Of a DNA stretch of 38,930 nucleotides, positions 1 through 8,141 are shown one piece after another. Position numbers and translations under genes: made by a program. This DNA is from an uncultured Mycolicibacterium sp. (lineage in GTDB: Bacteria > Actinomycetota > Actinomycetes > Mycobacteriales > Mycobacteriaceae): the NCBI RefSeq assembly GCF_937941905.1, contig NZ_CALDGS010000109.1:1-38930 (forward strand), given 5' to 3'. The notes under the pieces were generated by a model that ran no database searches, was not told the DNA's origin, and saw nothing but the letters and a program-made list of their open reading frames with translations. Numbering within the stretch: the first letter of the stretch is position 1; each line of letters opens with the position of its first letter.

Positions 1-40
1 ACTAACCGGCGCCACCGACAACTCAGCCGGCGCGCGGGGC

Positions 41-1828
41 CTACTCCGGTGCCTGCGTGGGCTGCCAGGGCTGGGGGAGACCGGGCTGTCCCGGGAACAG
101 GAAGTCGATGAACGCCGCAGCGGTGGGCTGGGGTTCGTGGTTGGCCAGGCCCGGCCGCTCGTTGGCCTCGATGAAGACGTACTCGTCCCCGGACACGTCG
201 GGCACCAGCAGGTCGATGCCGGTCACCGGGATGCCGATCGCCTCGGCCGCGGCCACCGCCACGCGGCACAGTTCGGGATGCACCGTTGCGGTCACGTCGT
301 GGATGGTGCCGCCCTGGTGCAGGTTCGCGGTACGGCGCACCCGCAGCCGCCGGCCCTCGGGCAGCACGTCGTCGAGGGTGAACCCGGCCTCCCGCACCGT
401 GGCCTCGGTGATTTCGTCGAGCGGGATGCGCGATTCGCCGCCGGTCGCCGCGGCGCGGCGGCGGCTCTGTGCCTCGATCAGTTCGGCGACGGAGTGCCGG
501 CCGGTGCCGATCACCTCCGGCGGCATCCGCACCGCCGCGGCGACCACCTTGCCGTCGATCACCACCAGCCGCAGATCGTCACCCGCACAACACTGTTCGA
601 CGAGCACCTCGGGATAGTGGTGGCTGGCCCGCTGCAGCGCGGCGTCGAGTTCGGCGTGCGAGTCCACCCCGACGGTGATGCCCTTGCCCTGCTCGCCGCG
701 GGTCGGCTTGACCACGACTTCGCCCACCTCGTCCAGGAATTCGTGATCGGCGGCGTCGAACGTCGCCAACCGGCCCCGGGGCACCCGGAGCCCGGCCTCC
801 GACACGATCCGGCGGGTCAGCCGCTTGTCGTCGCAGCGGCTCATCGCCACGGCCGAGGTCAACTCCGACAACGACTCCCGCGTCACCACGCTGCGCCCGC
901 CGTGCGACAGCCGCATCTCGCCGGTCTCGGCATCGAGCACCTCGACCCGGATGCCGCGCCGCATCGCCTCGTCGGCGATGATCCGCGCGTACGGGTTGAG
1001 GTCGTCCACCGTCTCCGGCGGGTGGGTGAACAGCGGCTCGTTGATCGCGTTCTTGCGTTTGATCGCCAGCACCGGCACCCGGGTGAAGCCGAGCTTCTCG
1101 TAGAGGCCGATCGCCGCGACGTTGTCGTGGGCCACCGAGAGGTCCATGTACCGGCGGCCGCGGCGGCGGAAGATGTCGGCCAGTGCGCGGGTCAGCGCCG
1201 CACCGACGCCGGGCAGCCCGGCGGCCGGGTCGACCGCCAGCGTCCACAGGCTCGAGCCCTGCTCGGGATCGTCGAACAGGCGCACGTGGTCCACCCCGGT
1301 GACGGCGCCCACCACGCTGCCGTCCTCGTCGCGGACCGCCACCAGGTAGTCGACCGCGTCGACATGACGGTGGTTGTCCCAGATGACCTCCACCGGCGCG
1401 GGAACCATCCCGCACCGCACGTAGGTGCGGTTCATCTGGTCGGCCTCGTCCGGGCTGCACGGCGGGCGCACCGTGATCCCCGGCGTCGGCCGGGGCGGGG
1501 CGTCCGGCTGGTCGGTGAACCGCAGCCGGTAGGTGTGGCTGGGGTCGATGAACAGCTCGGCCGGCGCCAGCGACACCAGCACGTGCGACTCGCGGGCGTA
1601 GATGCAGATGTCGCGCCGGCCCGGCCGTTCCCGGCGCAGCACCTCGGCCAGGTGCTCCGGGTCGGCGAAGGTCTGGCCGAAGATCAGCCTGCCCCAACCG
1701 AGTTCGAGCACCACATCGTCGGCCATGGCGTCCACCAGCTCCGGTGGGGACGCGTCGTGCAGGCTCAGGGTGATCGCCTCGGTGGGCTCGGTCCCGTGTT
1801 CGGTCGGCCGGTCGACGTCGGCGGTCAT
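41..1828 (-). CDS. ngg: N-acetylglutaminylglutamine synthetase (GNAT + ATP-grasp)
   Basis: This 595-residue cytosolic enzyme should acetylate and ligate glutamine to make N-acetylglutaminylglutamine, the precursor of the osmoprotectant NAGGN. A GNAT acetyltransferase domain (about residues 115-280, with the LYEKLGF motif of its last strands) is fused to an ATP-grasp ligase (about 300-590). The ligase shows the nucleotide-binding VVVKPTRGEQGKG stretch and a C-terminal metal-binding EANERPGLANH motif. The fusion is diagnostic of the family paired with an AsnB-like amidotransferase. The ATG at 1828 was chosen over an in-frame upstream ATG at 1888 because it overlaps the asnB stop in an ATGA arrangement, implying translational coupling. 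In other bacteria an M42 peptidase often completes the trio; it would lie left of the window. Family assignment is strong; the activity is inferred. Confidence 0.88.
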   Translation of the reverse strand: MTADVDRPTEHGTEPTEAITLSLHDASPPELVDAMADDVVLELGWGRLIFGQTFADPEHLAEVLRRERPGRRDICIYARESHVLVSLAPAELFIDPSHTYRLRFTDQPDAPPRPTPGITVRPPCSPDEADQMNRTYVRCGMVPAPVEVIWDNHRHVDAVDYLVAVRDEDGSVVGAVTGVDHVRLFDDPEQGSSLWTLAVDPAAGLPGVGAALTRALADIFRRRGRRYMDLSVAHDNVAAIGLYEKLGFTRVPVLAIKRKNAINEPLFTHPPETVDDLNPYARIIADEAMRRGIRVEVLDAETGEMRLSHGGRSVVTRESLSELTSAVAMSRCDDKRLTRRIVSEAGLRVPRGRLATFDAADHEFLDEVGEVVVKPTRGEQGKGITVGVDSHAELDAALQRASHHYPEVLVEQCCAGDDLRLVVIDGKVVAAAVRMPPEVIGTGRHSVAELIEAQSRRRAAATGGESRIPLDEITEATVREAGFTLDDVLPEGRRLRVRRTANLHQGGTIHDVTATVHPELCRVAVAAAEAIGIPVTGIDLLVPDVSGDEYVFIEANERPGLANHEPQPTAAAFIDFLFPGQPGLPQPWQPTQAPE

Positions 1829-3630
1829 GCCGCGGCACCCCCGATCCCGTGCCGCTGCAGCCACAGCTCCAGCAGCGCGATCTGCCACAGTTCGTTGCCG
1901 CGCAACGGCGTCAGCTTCTCGTTCGGACCGGCCAGCAGCCGGTCCACCGCCTCCGGCCGGAACAGGCCGCGCTCCTTGGCCTGCGGTGCGTACAGCGCGT
2001 CGCGCACCAGGTCCAGATACGGCCCCTGCAGGTGGGTCAGCGCCGGCACCGGGAAGTAGCCCTTCGGCCGGTCGATGACCTCGGCCGGGATCACCCGCCG
2101 GGCGGCCTCCTTGAGCACGCCCTTGCCGCCCTGGGCGGTCTTGAGCGCCGGCGGGCAGCCGGCGGCCAGCTCCACCAGGTCGTGGTCCAGGAACGGCACC
2201 CGGCCCTCCAGCCCCCAGGCCATGGTCATGTTGTCCACCCGCTTCACCGGGTCGTCGACGAGCATCACCGTGGTGTCCAGCCGCAGCGCCCGGTCCACCC
2301 CGGTGTCGGCGCCGGCGGCCGCGAAATGGGCGGCGACGAACGCCTCGCTCGGGTCGCCCTCGGCCAGGTACTCCGGGCTGACCAGCTCGGCCACCCCGGC
2401 GGTGTCGCGGTCGAAGAACGCCGCCCGATAGGACGCCACCGATCCGTCGACATCGGCCGCCTCCGGCGCGGCCATCGGCGGATACCAGTGGTAGCCGGCG
2501 AACACCTCGTCGGCGCCCTGGCCGGACTGCACCACCTTGACGTGCCGGGCGACCTCCTCGCTGAGCAGGTAGAACGCCACGCAGTCATGGCTGACCATGG
2601 GTTCGCTCATCGCCCCGACCGCACCGTCGAGCGCGGGCAGCATGCGGTCGGTGTCGATGCGGATCTGATGGTGGTCGGTGCCGAACCGCGCGGCGACCAG
2701 ATCGGAGTAGCGGAACTCGTCGCCGGCCACCCCGCCGACCGACTCGAACCCGATCGAGAACGTCTGCAGCCCGTGCTGGCCCTCCTCGGCGAGCAGGCCG
2801 ACGATGAGGCTGGAGTCCACCCCGCCGGACAGCAGGCAGCCCACCGGCACGTCGGCCACCAGCCGGCGGCGCACCGCCACCCGCAGCGCCTCCAGCACGG
2901 CGTCCTGCCAGTCCCGTTCGGTCCAGTCGGCGCGGTCGGCACGGCGGCCGAAGTCCGGCGACCAGTAGGTGGTCGTGGTGATGCGGCCGTCGGGCTCGAT
3001 CGCCGCCAGCGACGCCGGCGGCACCTTGCGCACCCCGCGCAGGATGGTCAGCGGCGCGGGCACCACCGAGTGGAACGTCATGTAGTGGTGCAGCGCCACC
3101 GGATCGATGCGGGTGTCCACCCCGCCGCCGGCCAGCAGCGCCGGCAGCGACGAGGCGAACCGGACCCGGTGGGCGTCCTCGGTCAGATACAGCGGTTTGA
3201 TGCCCAGCCGGTCCCGGCCGAGCAGCACCCGGCCGCTGTCGCGTTCGACGATCGCGAAGGCGAACATGCCCTTGAGGTGGTCGACGAACCGGTCGCCCCA
3301 GCGGTGGTAGGCCTTCAGCAGCACCTCGGTGTCGCTGGTGGAGAAGAACCGGTAGCCGTACCGGGAGAGCTCCTCGCGCAGGGCGCGGTAGTTGTAGATG
3401 CAGCCGTTCCAGCACACCGTCAGCCCGAGTTCGGGGTCGACCATCGGTTGGCTGCCCGCCTCGGACAGGTCGATGATCTTCAGCCGGCGGTGGCCGAGCG
3501 CGACTCTGCCCTGCGACCACACCCCGGCGCTGTCAGGACCCCGCCGGGACATGGCGTCGGCCATCGCCGACACCGCTGCCACGTCAGGAGCTCGACCGTC
3601 CAGGCGAATCTCACCGGTCGCTCCACACAC
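1825..3630 (-). CDS. asnB: N-acetylglutaminylglutamine amidotransferase (asparagine synthetase family)
   Basis: This 601-residue glutamine-dependent amidotransferase is expected to convert the terminal carboxylate of N-acetylglutaminylglutamine to the amide. Starting at the GTG at 3630 gives MCGATGEIRLDG, placing the class II glutaminase nucleophile at Cys2 as the mechanism requires; longer in-frame starts (to 3840) would bury it. The N-terminal glutaminase domain spans about 2-190, and the synthetase domain carries the PP-loop SGGVDSS at 268-274. It could be read as plain asparagine synthetase, but the overlap with the GNAT/ATP-grasp partner indicates the NAGGN enzyme. A TAGTGT hexamer ends 7 nt upstream of the GTG and there is no Shine-Dalgarno, so the mRNA may be leaderless. 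First gene of the minus-strand NAGGN operon. Confidence 0.88.
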   Translation of the reverse strand: MCGATGEIRLDGRAPDVAAVSAMADAMSRRGPDSAGVWSQGRVALGHRRLKIIDLSEAGSQPMVDPELGLTVCWNGCIYNYRALREELSRYGYRFFSTSDTEVLLKAYHRWGDRFVDHLKGMFAFAIVERDSGRVLLGRDRLGIKPLYLTEDAHRVRFASSLPALLAGGGVDTRIDPVALHHYMTFHSVVPAPLTILRGVRKVPPASLAAIEPDGRITTTTYWSPDFGRRADRADWTERDWQDAVLEALRVAVRRRLVADVPVGCLLSGGVDSSLIVGLLAEEGQHGLQTFSIGFESVGGVAGDEFRYSDLVAARFGTDHHQIRIDTDRMLPALDGAVGAMSEPMVSHDCVAFYLLSEEVARHVKVVQSGQGADEVFAGYHWYPPMAAPEAADVDGSVASYRAAFFDRDTAGVAELVSPEYLAEGDPSEAFVAAHFAAAGADTGVDRALRLDTTVMLVDDPVKRVDNMTMAWGLEGRVPFLDHDLVELAAGCPPALKTAQGGKGVLKEAARRVIPAEVIDRPKGYFPVPALTHLQGPYLDLVRDALYAPQAKERGLFRPEAVDRLLAGPNEKLTPLRGNELWQIALLELWLQRHGIGGAAA

Positions 3631-3637
3631 GGTTCCG

Positions 3638-3643
3638 ACACTA
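3638..3643 (-). promoter_or_regulatory. putative -10 element of asnB
   Basis: On the minus strand TAGTGT fits the mycobacterial TANNNT -10 consensus and ends 7 nt before the GTG start. Transcription would begin at or next to the start codon, matching the absence of a ribosome binding site. No convincing -35 is visible. Confidence 0.45.
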
Positions 3644-3760
3644 CCCACGTTGCGGCCCGGCCAAACCTGTACGCGGCTGACCAGCGCGAACGGCGTTGTC
3701 GGGGCGCCGATTCTGCCGTTCGGGTTGCAGCCGCCGGTTCGGAATGCAGAATGATTCCCC

Positions 3761-3782
3761 AAAGGTCGGTCCACCGACCTTT
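3761..3782. promoter_or_regulatory. perfect 10-2-10 palindrome, candidate operator of the asnB/glnA divergent region
   Basis: The left arm AAAGGTCGGT (3761-3770) and a right arm that is its exact reverse complement (3773-3782) are separated by CC. The site lies about 130 bp upstream of asnB and 75 bp upstream of the glnA-like gene. A half-site copy, AAAGGTC, recurs at 3847-3853 over the ribosome binding site of the glnA-like gene. A dyad of this size suits a dimeric regulator. The GntR/FadR-type protein at 8142-8873, encoded at the end of the plus-strand operon, is the obvious candidate, but that pairing is inference. No U-tract follows, so a terminator is unlikely. Confidence 0.6.
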
Positions 3783-3857
3783 GTACGCGGAATCTCCGAA
3801 GATCAACGGCGATCACCGGCACTCCAATGGTCGGCCTCACGTCATGAAAGGTCCGCG

Positions 3858-5225
3858 ATGACCCATCGGCCCGGGATGTTGACGCGGATCGAACTCGCCG
3901 AACTCGTCGCCGCCGGGCAGATCGACACGGTGATCGTGGCGTTCTGCGACATGCAGGGCCGGCTCACCGGCAAACGGGTCGGGGCGCGGCTGTTCTGCGA
4001 GGAGGTCGCCGCGCACGGCGCCGAGTGCTGCAACTACCTGCTGGCCGTCGACGTCGAGATGAACACCGTCGACGGCTACGCGCTGAGCAGCTGGGACACC
4101 GGCTACGGCGACATGGTGATGCGGCCGGACCTGACCACCCTGCGGCGCATCCCGTGGCTGCCCGGCACCGCGCTGGTGATCGCCGACCTGTGCCGGCACG
4201 ACGGCGGCCCGGTGGCCGTGGCCCCGCGCACCATCCTGCGCCGCCAGCTCGACCGGCTCGCCGAACGCGGCCTGGAGGCCTACGTCGGCACCGAACTGGA
4301 GTTCCTGGTGTTCGACAACACCTACCGCGAGGCCTGGGCCGCCGGCTACCGCGACCTGACCCCGGCCACCGACTACAACGTCGACTACGCCATCCACGCC
4401 TCGACCCGGCTGGAACCGCTGCTGCGCGACATCCGCCGCGGCATGGACGGCGCCGGTATGTACTGCGAGGGCGTGAAGGGCGAATGCAACCTGGGCCAGC
4501 AGGAGATCGCGTTCCGCTACGACCGGGCCCTGGTCACCTGCGACAACCACACCATCTACAAGAACGGCGCCAAGGAGATCGCCGACCAGCGCGGCAAGGC
4601 CATCACGTTCATGGCGAAATTCAATGAACGCGAGGGCAACTCGTGCCACATCCACATCTCGCTGCGGGGTGCGGACGGGAGCGCGGTGTGCGCCGACCCG
4701 CAGGCCCCGGACGGGATGAGCCCGCTGTTCCGCAGCTTCGTCGCCGGGGTGCTGGCCACCATGCGCGAGCTCACCCTCTGGTACGCGCCGAACATCAACT
4801 CCTACAAGCGCTACGCCGACGGCAGTTTCGCGCCGACCGCCGTTGCCTGGGGCTTCGACAACCGCACCTGCGCGGTGCGGGTGGTCGGCCACGGCCACGG
4901 CCTGCGCATGGAGAACCGCGCCCCGGGCGGGGACGTCAACCAGTACCTGGCCGTGGCGGCGCTGATCGCGGGCGGACTGTACGGCATCGAACACGAACTG
5001 CCACTGGGCGATCCGATGACCGGCAATGCCTACCTGAGCGGCGCGCAGCGGCTGCCCGCCACGCTGGCCGAGGCGGCCGAGTTGTTCGCCGCCTCCCGGG
5101 TGGCCCGCGAGGCGTTCGGCGACGAGGTGGTCGAGCACTACCTCAACAACGCCCGGGTGGAACTCGCCGCGTTCAACGCCGCGGTGACCGACTGGGAGAG
5201 GAAACGCGGCTTTGAGCGGTGCTGA
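3858..5225 (+). CDS. glutamine synthetase-like gamma-glutamyl-amine ligase (GlnA4 type)
   Basis: This 455-residue member of the glutamine synthetase superfamily has an N-terminal beta-grasp domain (about 15-110) and a catalytic domain with the metal-binding ELEFLVF strand, EGVKGECNLGQQEI, the CHIHISL segment and ENRAPGGDVNQY near the C terminus. The NLYDLPPEE-type adenylylation segment of housekeeping GlnA is absent. With a PuuD-like hydrolase and an aldehyde dehydrogenase downstream, it probably gamma-glutamylates an amine (polyamine, ethanolamine or similar) rather than ammonia. It appears to be the counterpart of mycobacterial GlnA4. The ATG at 3858 is preceded by GAAAGG at a good distance. 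First gene of a plus-strand operon; its end overlaps the next gene by 14 bp. The amine substrate cannot be read from the sequence. Confidence 0.85.
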   Translation: MTHRPGMLTRIELAELVAAGQIDTVIVAFCDMQGRLTGKRVGARLFCEEVAAHGAECCNYLLAVDVEMNTVDGYALSSWDTGYGDMVMRPDLTTLRRIPWLPGTALVIADLCRHDGGPVAVAPRTILRRQLDRLAERGLEAYVGTELEFLVFDNTYREAWAAGYRDLTPATDYNVDYAIHASTRLEPLLRDIRRGMDGAGMYCEGVKGECNLGQQEIAFRYDRALVTCDNHTIYKNGAKEIADQRGKAITFMAKFNEREGNSCHIHISLRGADGSAVCADPQAPDGMSPLFRSFVAGVLATMRELTLWYAPNINSYKRYADGSFAPTAVAWGFDNRTCAVRVVGHGHGLRMENRAPGGDVNQYLAVAALIAGGLYGIEHELPLGDPMTGNAYLSGAQRLPATLAEAAELFAASRVAREAFGDEVVEHYLNNARVELAAFNAAVTDWERKRGFERC

Positions 5226-5976
5226 CGGGCCGGCGCGGCCGGTGCTCGGGGTGACCACCTACCTGCAGCAGGCCCGCACCGGGGTGTGGGACGTGCCGGC
5301 GAGCTTCCTGCAGGCCACCTACCTGCGGGCGGTCACCAACGCCGGCGGCATCGCGCTGCTGCTGCCCCCGCAGCCGGTCGACGTGGCGGTGACCCGGGCG
5401 GTGCTCGACCGCGTCGACGGACTCGTGCTCACCGGCGGCCCGGACATCGACCCGGCCCGCTACGGGCAACCGCCGCACCCGCGCACCAACCCGCCGCCGA
5501 CGCTGCGCGACGACTGGGAGTTCGCGCTCGTCACCGCCGCGCTGTCGCGCCGGATGCCGGTGCTGGGCATCTGCCGCGGCGCGCAGGTGCTCAACGTCGT
5601 CCTCGGCGGCACCCTGCACCAGCACCTGCCCGACGCCGTCGGCCACGACGGTCACCAGCTCGGCGACGCGCGGTACGCCACCACCGCGGTGGACACCGTG
5701 CCCGGCACCCGCACCGCCGCGCTGCTCGGCGCCCGCACCGAGGGGGAGTGCTACCACCACCAGGCCGTCGACCGGCTCGGCGACGGGCTGATCGTCTCCG
5801 GCACCGCCGTCGCCGACGGGGTGGTCGAGGCCTTCGAGCTCGACCCGGCCCGGCACGGCGGGCACTGGGTGGTGGGGGTGCAGTGGCATCCGGAGGAACG
5901 GTTCGCCGAACCCCGGCTGTTCGCCGGAATCGTCGCGGCGGCACGAGAATACGCGAAAGGAAGCGTGACAGCGTGA
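5212..5976 (+). CDS. PuuD-like gamma-glutamyl-gamma-aminobutyrate hydrolase (class I amidotransferase, peptidase C26)
   Basis: This 254-residue protein is predicted to cleave gamma-glutamyl amides, releasing glutamate once the amine end has been oxidised, as PuuD does in the Puu pathway. The nucleophile elbow GICRGAQ places Cys121 as catalytic, and VQWHPEE supplies His226 and Glu228 of the triad. An FLQATYL segment and the GGPDIDPARY loop are typical of the family. The TTG start at 5212 lies inside the end of the ligase gene and is preceded by GAGAGG about 10 nt upstream; a later start is possible but would remove part of the conserved VLGVTTY strand. Its stop overlaps the start of the aldehyde dehydrogenase gene. 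The substrate is inferred from context. Confidence 0.83.
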   Translation: MSGADGPARPVLGVTTYLQQARTGVWDVPASFLQATYLRAVTNAGGIALLLPPQPVDVAVTRAVLDRVDGLVLTGGPDIDPARYGQPPHPRTNPPPTLRDDWEFALVTAALSRRMPVLGICRGAQVLNVVLGGTLHQHLPDAVGHDGHQLGDARYATTAVDTVPGTRTAALLGARTEGECYHHQAVDRLGDGLIVSGTAVADGVVEAFELDPARHGGHWVVGVQWHPEERFAEPRLFAGIVAAAREYAKGSVTA

Positions 5977-7340
5977 GCTCGCTCGAGGTGATCAACCCGG
6001 CCACCGAACAGGTGCTGGCCACGGTGCCCGCCCACGACGCCGCTGCGGTCGACGACGCGGTGGCCCGCACGCGGGCGGCGCAACGCCGTTGGGCCGCCCT
6101 CGCCCCGGCCGAACGCGCCGGGGCGCTGCGCGACTTCGCCGCCGTCGTCGAGGCGCACCGCGACGAGCTCGCCGCGCTGGAGGTGGCCAACTGCGGCCAC
6201 CCGATCAACCAGGCCGAGTGGGAGGCCGGCAACGTCCGCGACGTGCTGCTGTACTACGCGGCGAGCCCGGAACGGTTGTCCGGCAAGCAGATCCCGGTCG
6301 CCGGCGGGATCGACATCACCTTCAACGAGCCGCTCGGGGTGGTCGGCGTCATCACCCCCTGGAACTTCCCGATGGTGATCGCCGGCTGGGGCTTCGCGCC
6401 TGCGCTCGCGGCCGGCAACGCGGTCGTCGTCAAACCCGCCGAGTGGACCCCGTTGAGCACGCTGCGGCTGGCCGAACTCGCCGTCGAGGCCGGACTGCCC
6501 GAGGGACTGCTGCAGGTGCTGCCCGGCCGCGGCCCGGTGACCGGGGAACGGCTGGTCACCCACCCGGACGTGCGCAAGGTGGTGTTCACCGGCTCCACCG
6601 CCACCGGCACCCGGGTGATGGAACTGGCCGCCGCCCAGGTCAAACGCGTCACCCTGGAACTCGGCGGCAAGAGCGCCAACATCGTCTTCGCCGACGCCGA
6701 CCTGGAACGCGCCGCCGCCACCGCCCCCTACGGGGTGTTCGACAACGCCGGCCAGGACTGCTGTGCCCGCAGCCGGATCCTGGTGCAGCGCAGCGTGTTC
6801 GATCGGTTCATGGAGCTCTTCGAACCGGCCGTCAAAGCCGTGGTGGTGGGGGACCCGAACGCCCGTGACACCGAAATGGGCCCGCTGGTGAGCAAACCGC
6901 ACCGGGACAAGGTCGCCTCCTACGTGCCCGACGACGCCCCGGTCGCCTTCCGCGGCAGCGCCCCCGACGGCCCCGGCTACTGGTTCCCGCCCACCGTGCT
7001 GCTGCCGCGGCGCACCGACCGCTGCGTGCGCGAGGAGATCTTCGGCCCGGTGGTGACCGTACTGCCGTTCGAGGACGAGGCCGACGCCGTCGCGCTGGCC
7101 AACGACACCCACTACGGGCTGTCCGGCTCGATCTGGACCGAGAACCTGTCCCGCGCGGTGCGGGTGTCGCGCGCCCTGGAATCCGGCAACCTGTCGGTGA
7201 ATTCGAACTCCTCGGTGCGTTACAACGCCCCGTTCGGCGGGTTCAAGCAGTCCGGTCTGGGCCGCGAGCTCGGCCCCGACGCCCCGCTGTCGTTCACCGA
7301 GACCAAGAACGTCTTCATCGCGATTGGAGAAGCCCGATGA
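5973..7340 (+). CDS. aldC: NAD(P)-dependent aldehyde dehydrogenase (AldC-like)
   Basis: This 455-residue aldehyde dehydrogenase oxidises an aldehyde to the acid with NAD(P)+. Motifs appear in the expected order: TPWNFPM and VVKPAEWTPLS for cofactor binding, FTGSTATG for the dinucleotide, LELGGKSANIV with the catalytic Glu, and NAGQDCC with the catalytic Cys at about 263, then EEIFGPV. It is somewhat shorter than the usual 480-500 residues. The GTG at 5973 overlaps the hydrolase stop (GTGA) and has AAAGGAAG as ribosome binding site. Placed between a gamma-glutamyl hydrolase and an SDR, it probably oxidises a gamma-glutamyl-aminoaldehyde or a deglutamylated equivalent. The symbol follows the M. 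tuberculosis syntenic gene by recall. Confidence 0.87.
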   Translation: MSSLEVINPATEQVLATVPAHDAAAVDDAVARTRAAQRRWAALAPAERAGALRDFAAVVEAHRDELAALEVANCGHPINQAEWEAGNVRDVLLYYAASPERLSGKQIPVAGGIDITFNEPLGVVGVITPWNFPMVIAGWGFAPALAAGNAVVVKPAEWTPLSTLRLAELAVEAGLPEGLLQVLPGRGPVTGERLVTHPDVRKVVFTGSTATGTRVMELAAAQVKRVTLELGGKSANIVFADADLERAAATAPYGVFDNAGQDCCARSRILVQRSVFDRFMELFEPAVKAVVVGDPNARDTEMGPLVSKPHRDKVASYVPDDAPVAFRGSAPDGPGYWFPPTVLLPRRTDRCVREEIFGPVVTVLPFEDEADAVALANDTHYGLSGSIWTENLSRAVRVSRALESGNLSVNSNSSVRYNAPFGGFKQSGLGRELGPDAPLSFTETKNVFIAIGEAR

Positions 7341-8125
7341 CCGTCGACCGCATCGATCTCACGCAGCGCCTGGCCGGCAGGGTGGCCGTCATCACCGGCG
7401 GCGCCGGCGGCATCGGGCTGGCCAGTGCCCGACGGCTGCGCGCCGAGGGGGCGACGATCGTCATCGGCGACATCGACCCGGCCGCCGGCCGGCAGGCCGC
7501 CGAGGAGGTGGACGGCCTGTTCGTGCCGGTCGACGTCGCCGACCGGGAGGCGGTGGAGAAGCTGTTCGACACCGCGGTGCAGACCTACGGTGCGGTCGAC
7601 ATCGCCTTCAACAACGCCGGCATCTCCCCGCCGGAGGACGACCTCATCGAGCACACCGAACTCGACGCCTGGCAGCGGGTGCAGGACGTCAACCTCAAGT
7701 CGGTGTACCTGTGCTGCCGGGCCGCGCTGCGGCACATGGCGCCGCGGCGCACCGGGGCGATCATCAACACCGCGTCGTTCGTCGCGGTGATGGGCTCGGC
7801 CACCAGCCAGATCTCCTACACCGCCTCCAAGGGCGGGGTGCTGGCGATGACGCGCGAGCTCGGCGTGCAGTACGCCCGGCAGGGCATCCGGGTCAACGCG
7901 CTGTGCCCCGGGCCGGTGAACACCCCGCTGCTGCAGGAACTGTTCGCCAAGGATCCGGAGCGGGCGGCGCGGCGGCTGGTGCACGTGCCGCTCGGCCGGT
8001 TCGCCGAGCCCGAGGAGCTCGCCGCCGCGGTGGCGTTCCTGGCCAGCGACGACGCCTCGTTCATCACCGCCTCGACCTTCCTCGTCGACGGGGGCATCAG
8101 TTCGGCCTACGTGACGCCGCTGTGA
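7337..8125 (+). CDS. short-chain dehydrogenase/reductase
   Basis: This 262-residue classical SDR has the cofactor motif TGGAGGIG at 20-27, an acidic residue at the end of beta2 (GDID) favouring NAD(H), the NNAG structural motif, and the catalytic YTASK with Tyr161 and Lys165. Its ATG overlaps the aldehyde dehydrogenase stop (ATGA), so it belongs to the same operon. It may act on an alcohol or hydroxy intermediate of the amine pathway, for example supplying the aldehyde, since no amine oxidase is encoded here. The substrate cannot be deduced. Annotation tools would probably call it a 3-oxoacyl-ACP reductase, which the context does not support. Confidence 0.83.
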   Translation: MTVDRIDLTQRLAGRVAVITGGAGGIGLASARRLRAEGATIVIGDIDPAAGRQAAEEVDGLFVPVDVADREAVEKLFDTAVQTYGAVDIAFNNAGISPPEDDLIEHTELDAWQRVQDVNLKSVYLCCRAALRHMAPRRTGAIINTASFVAVMGSATSQISYTASKGGVLAMTRELGVQYARQGIRVNALCPGPVNTPLLQELFAKDPERAARRLVHVPLGRFAEPEELAAAVAFLASDDASFITASTFLVDGGISSAYVTPL

Positions 8126-8141
8126 CAATGGCCGGGTAGCC

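Noticed and set aside
137..2059. Long plus-strand open frame opposite ngg and asnB
   Set aside because: It is His/Val/Arg-rich with no domain, and lies opposite two well-conserved genes; a GC-bias artefact of the antisense frame.
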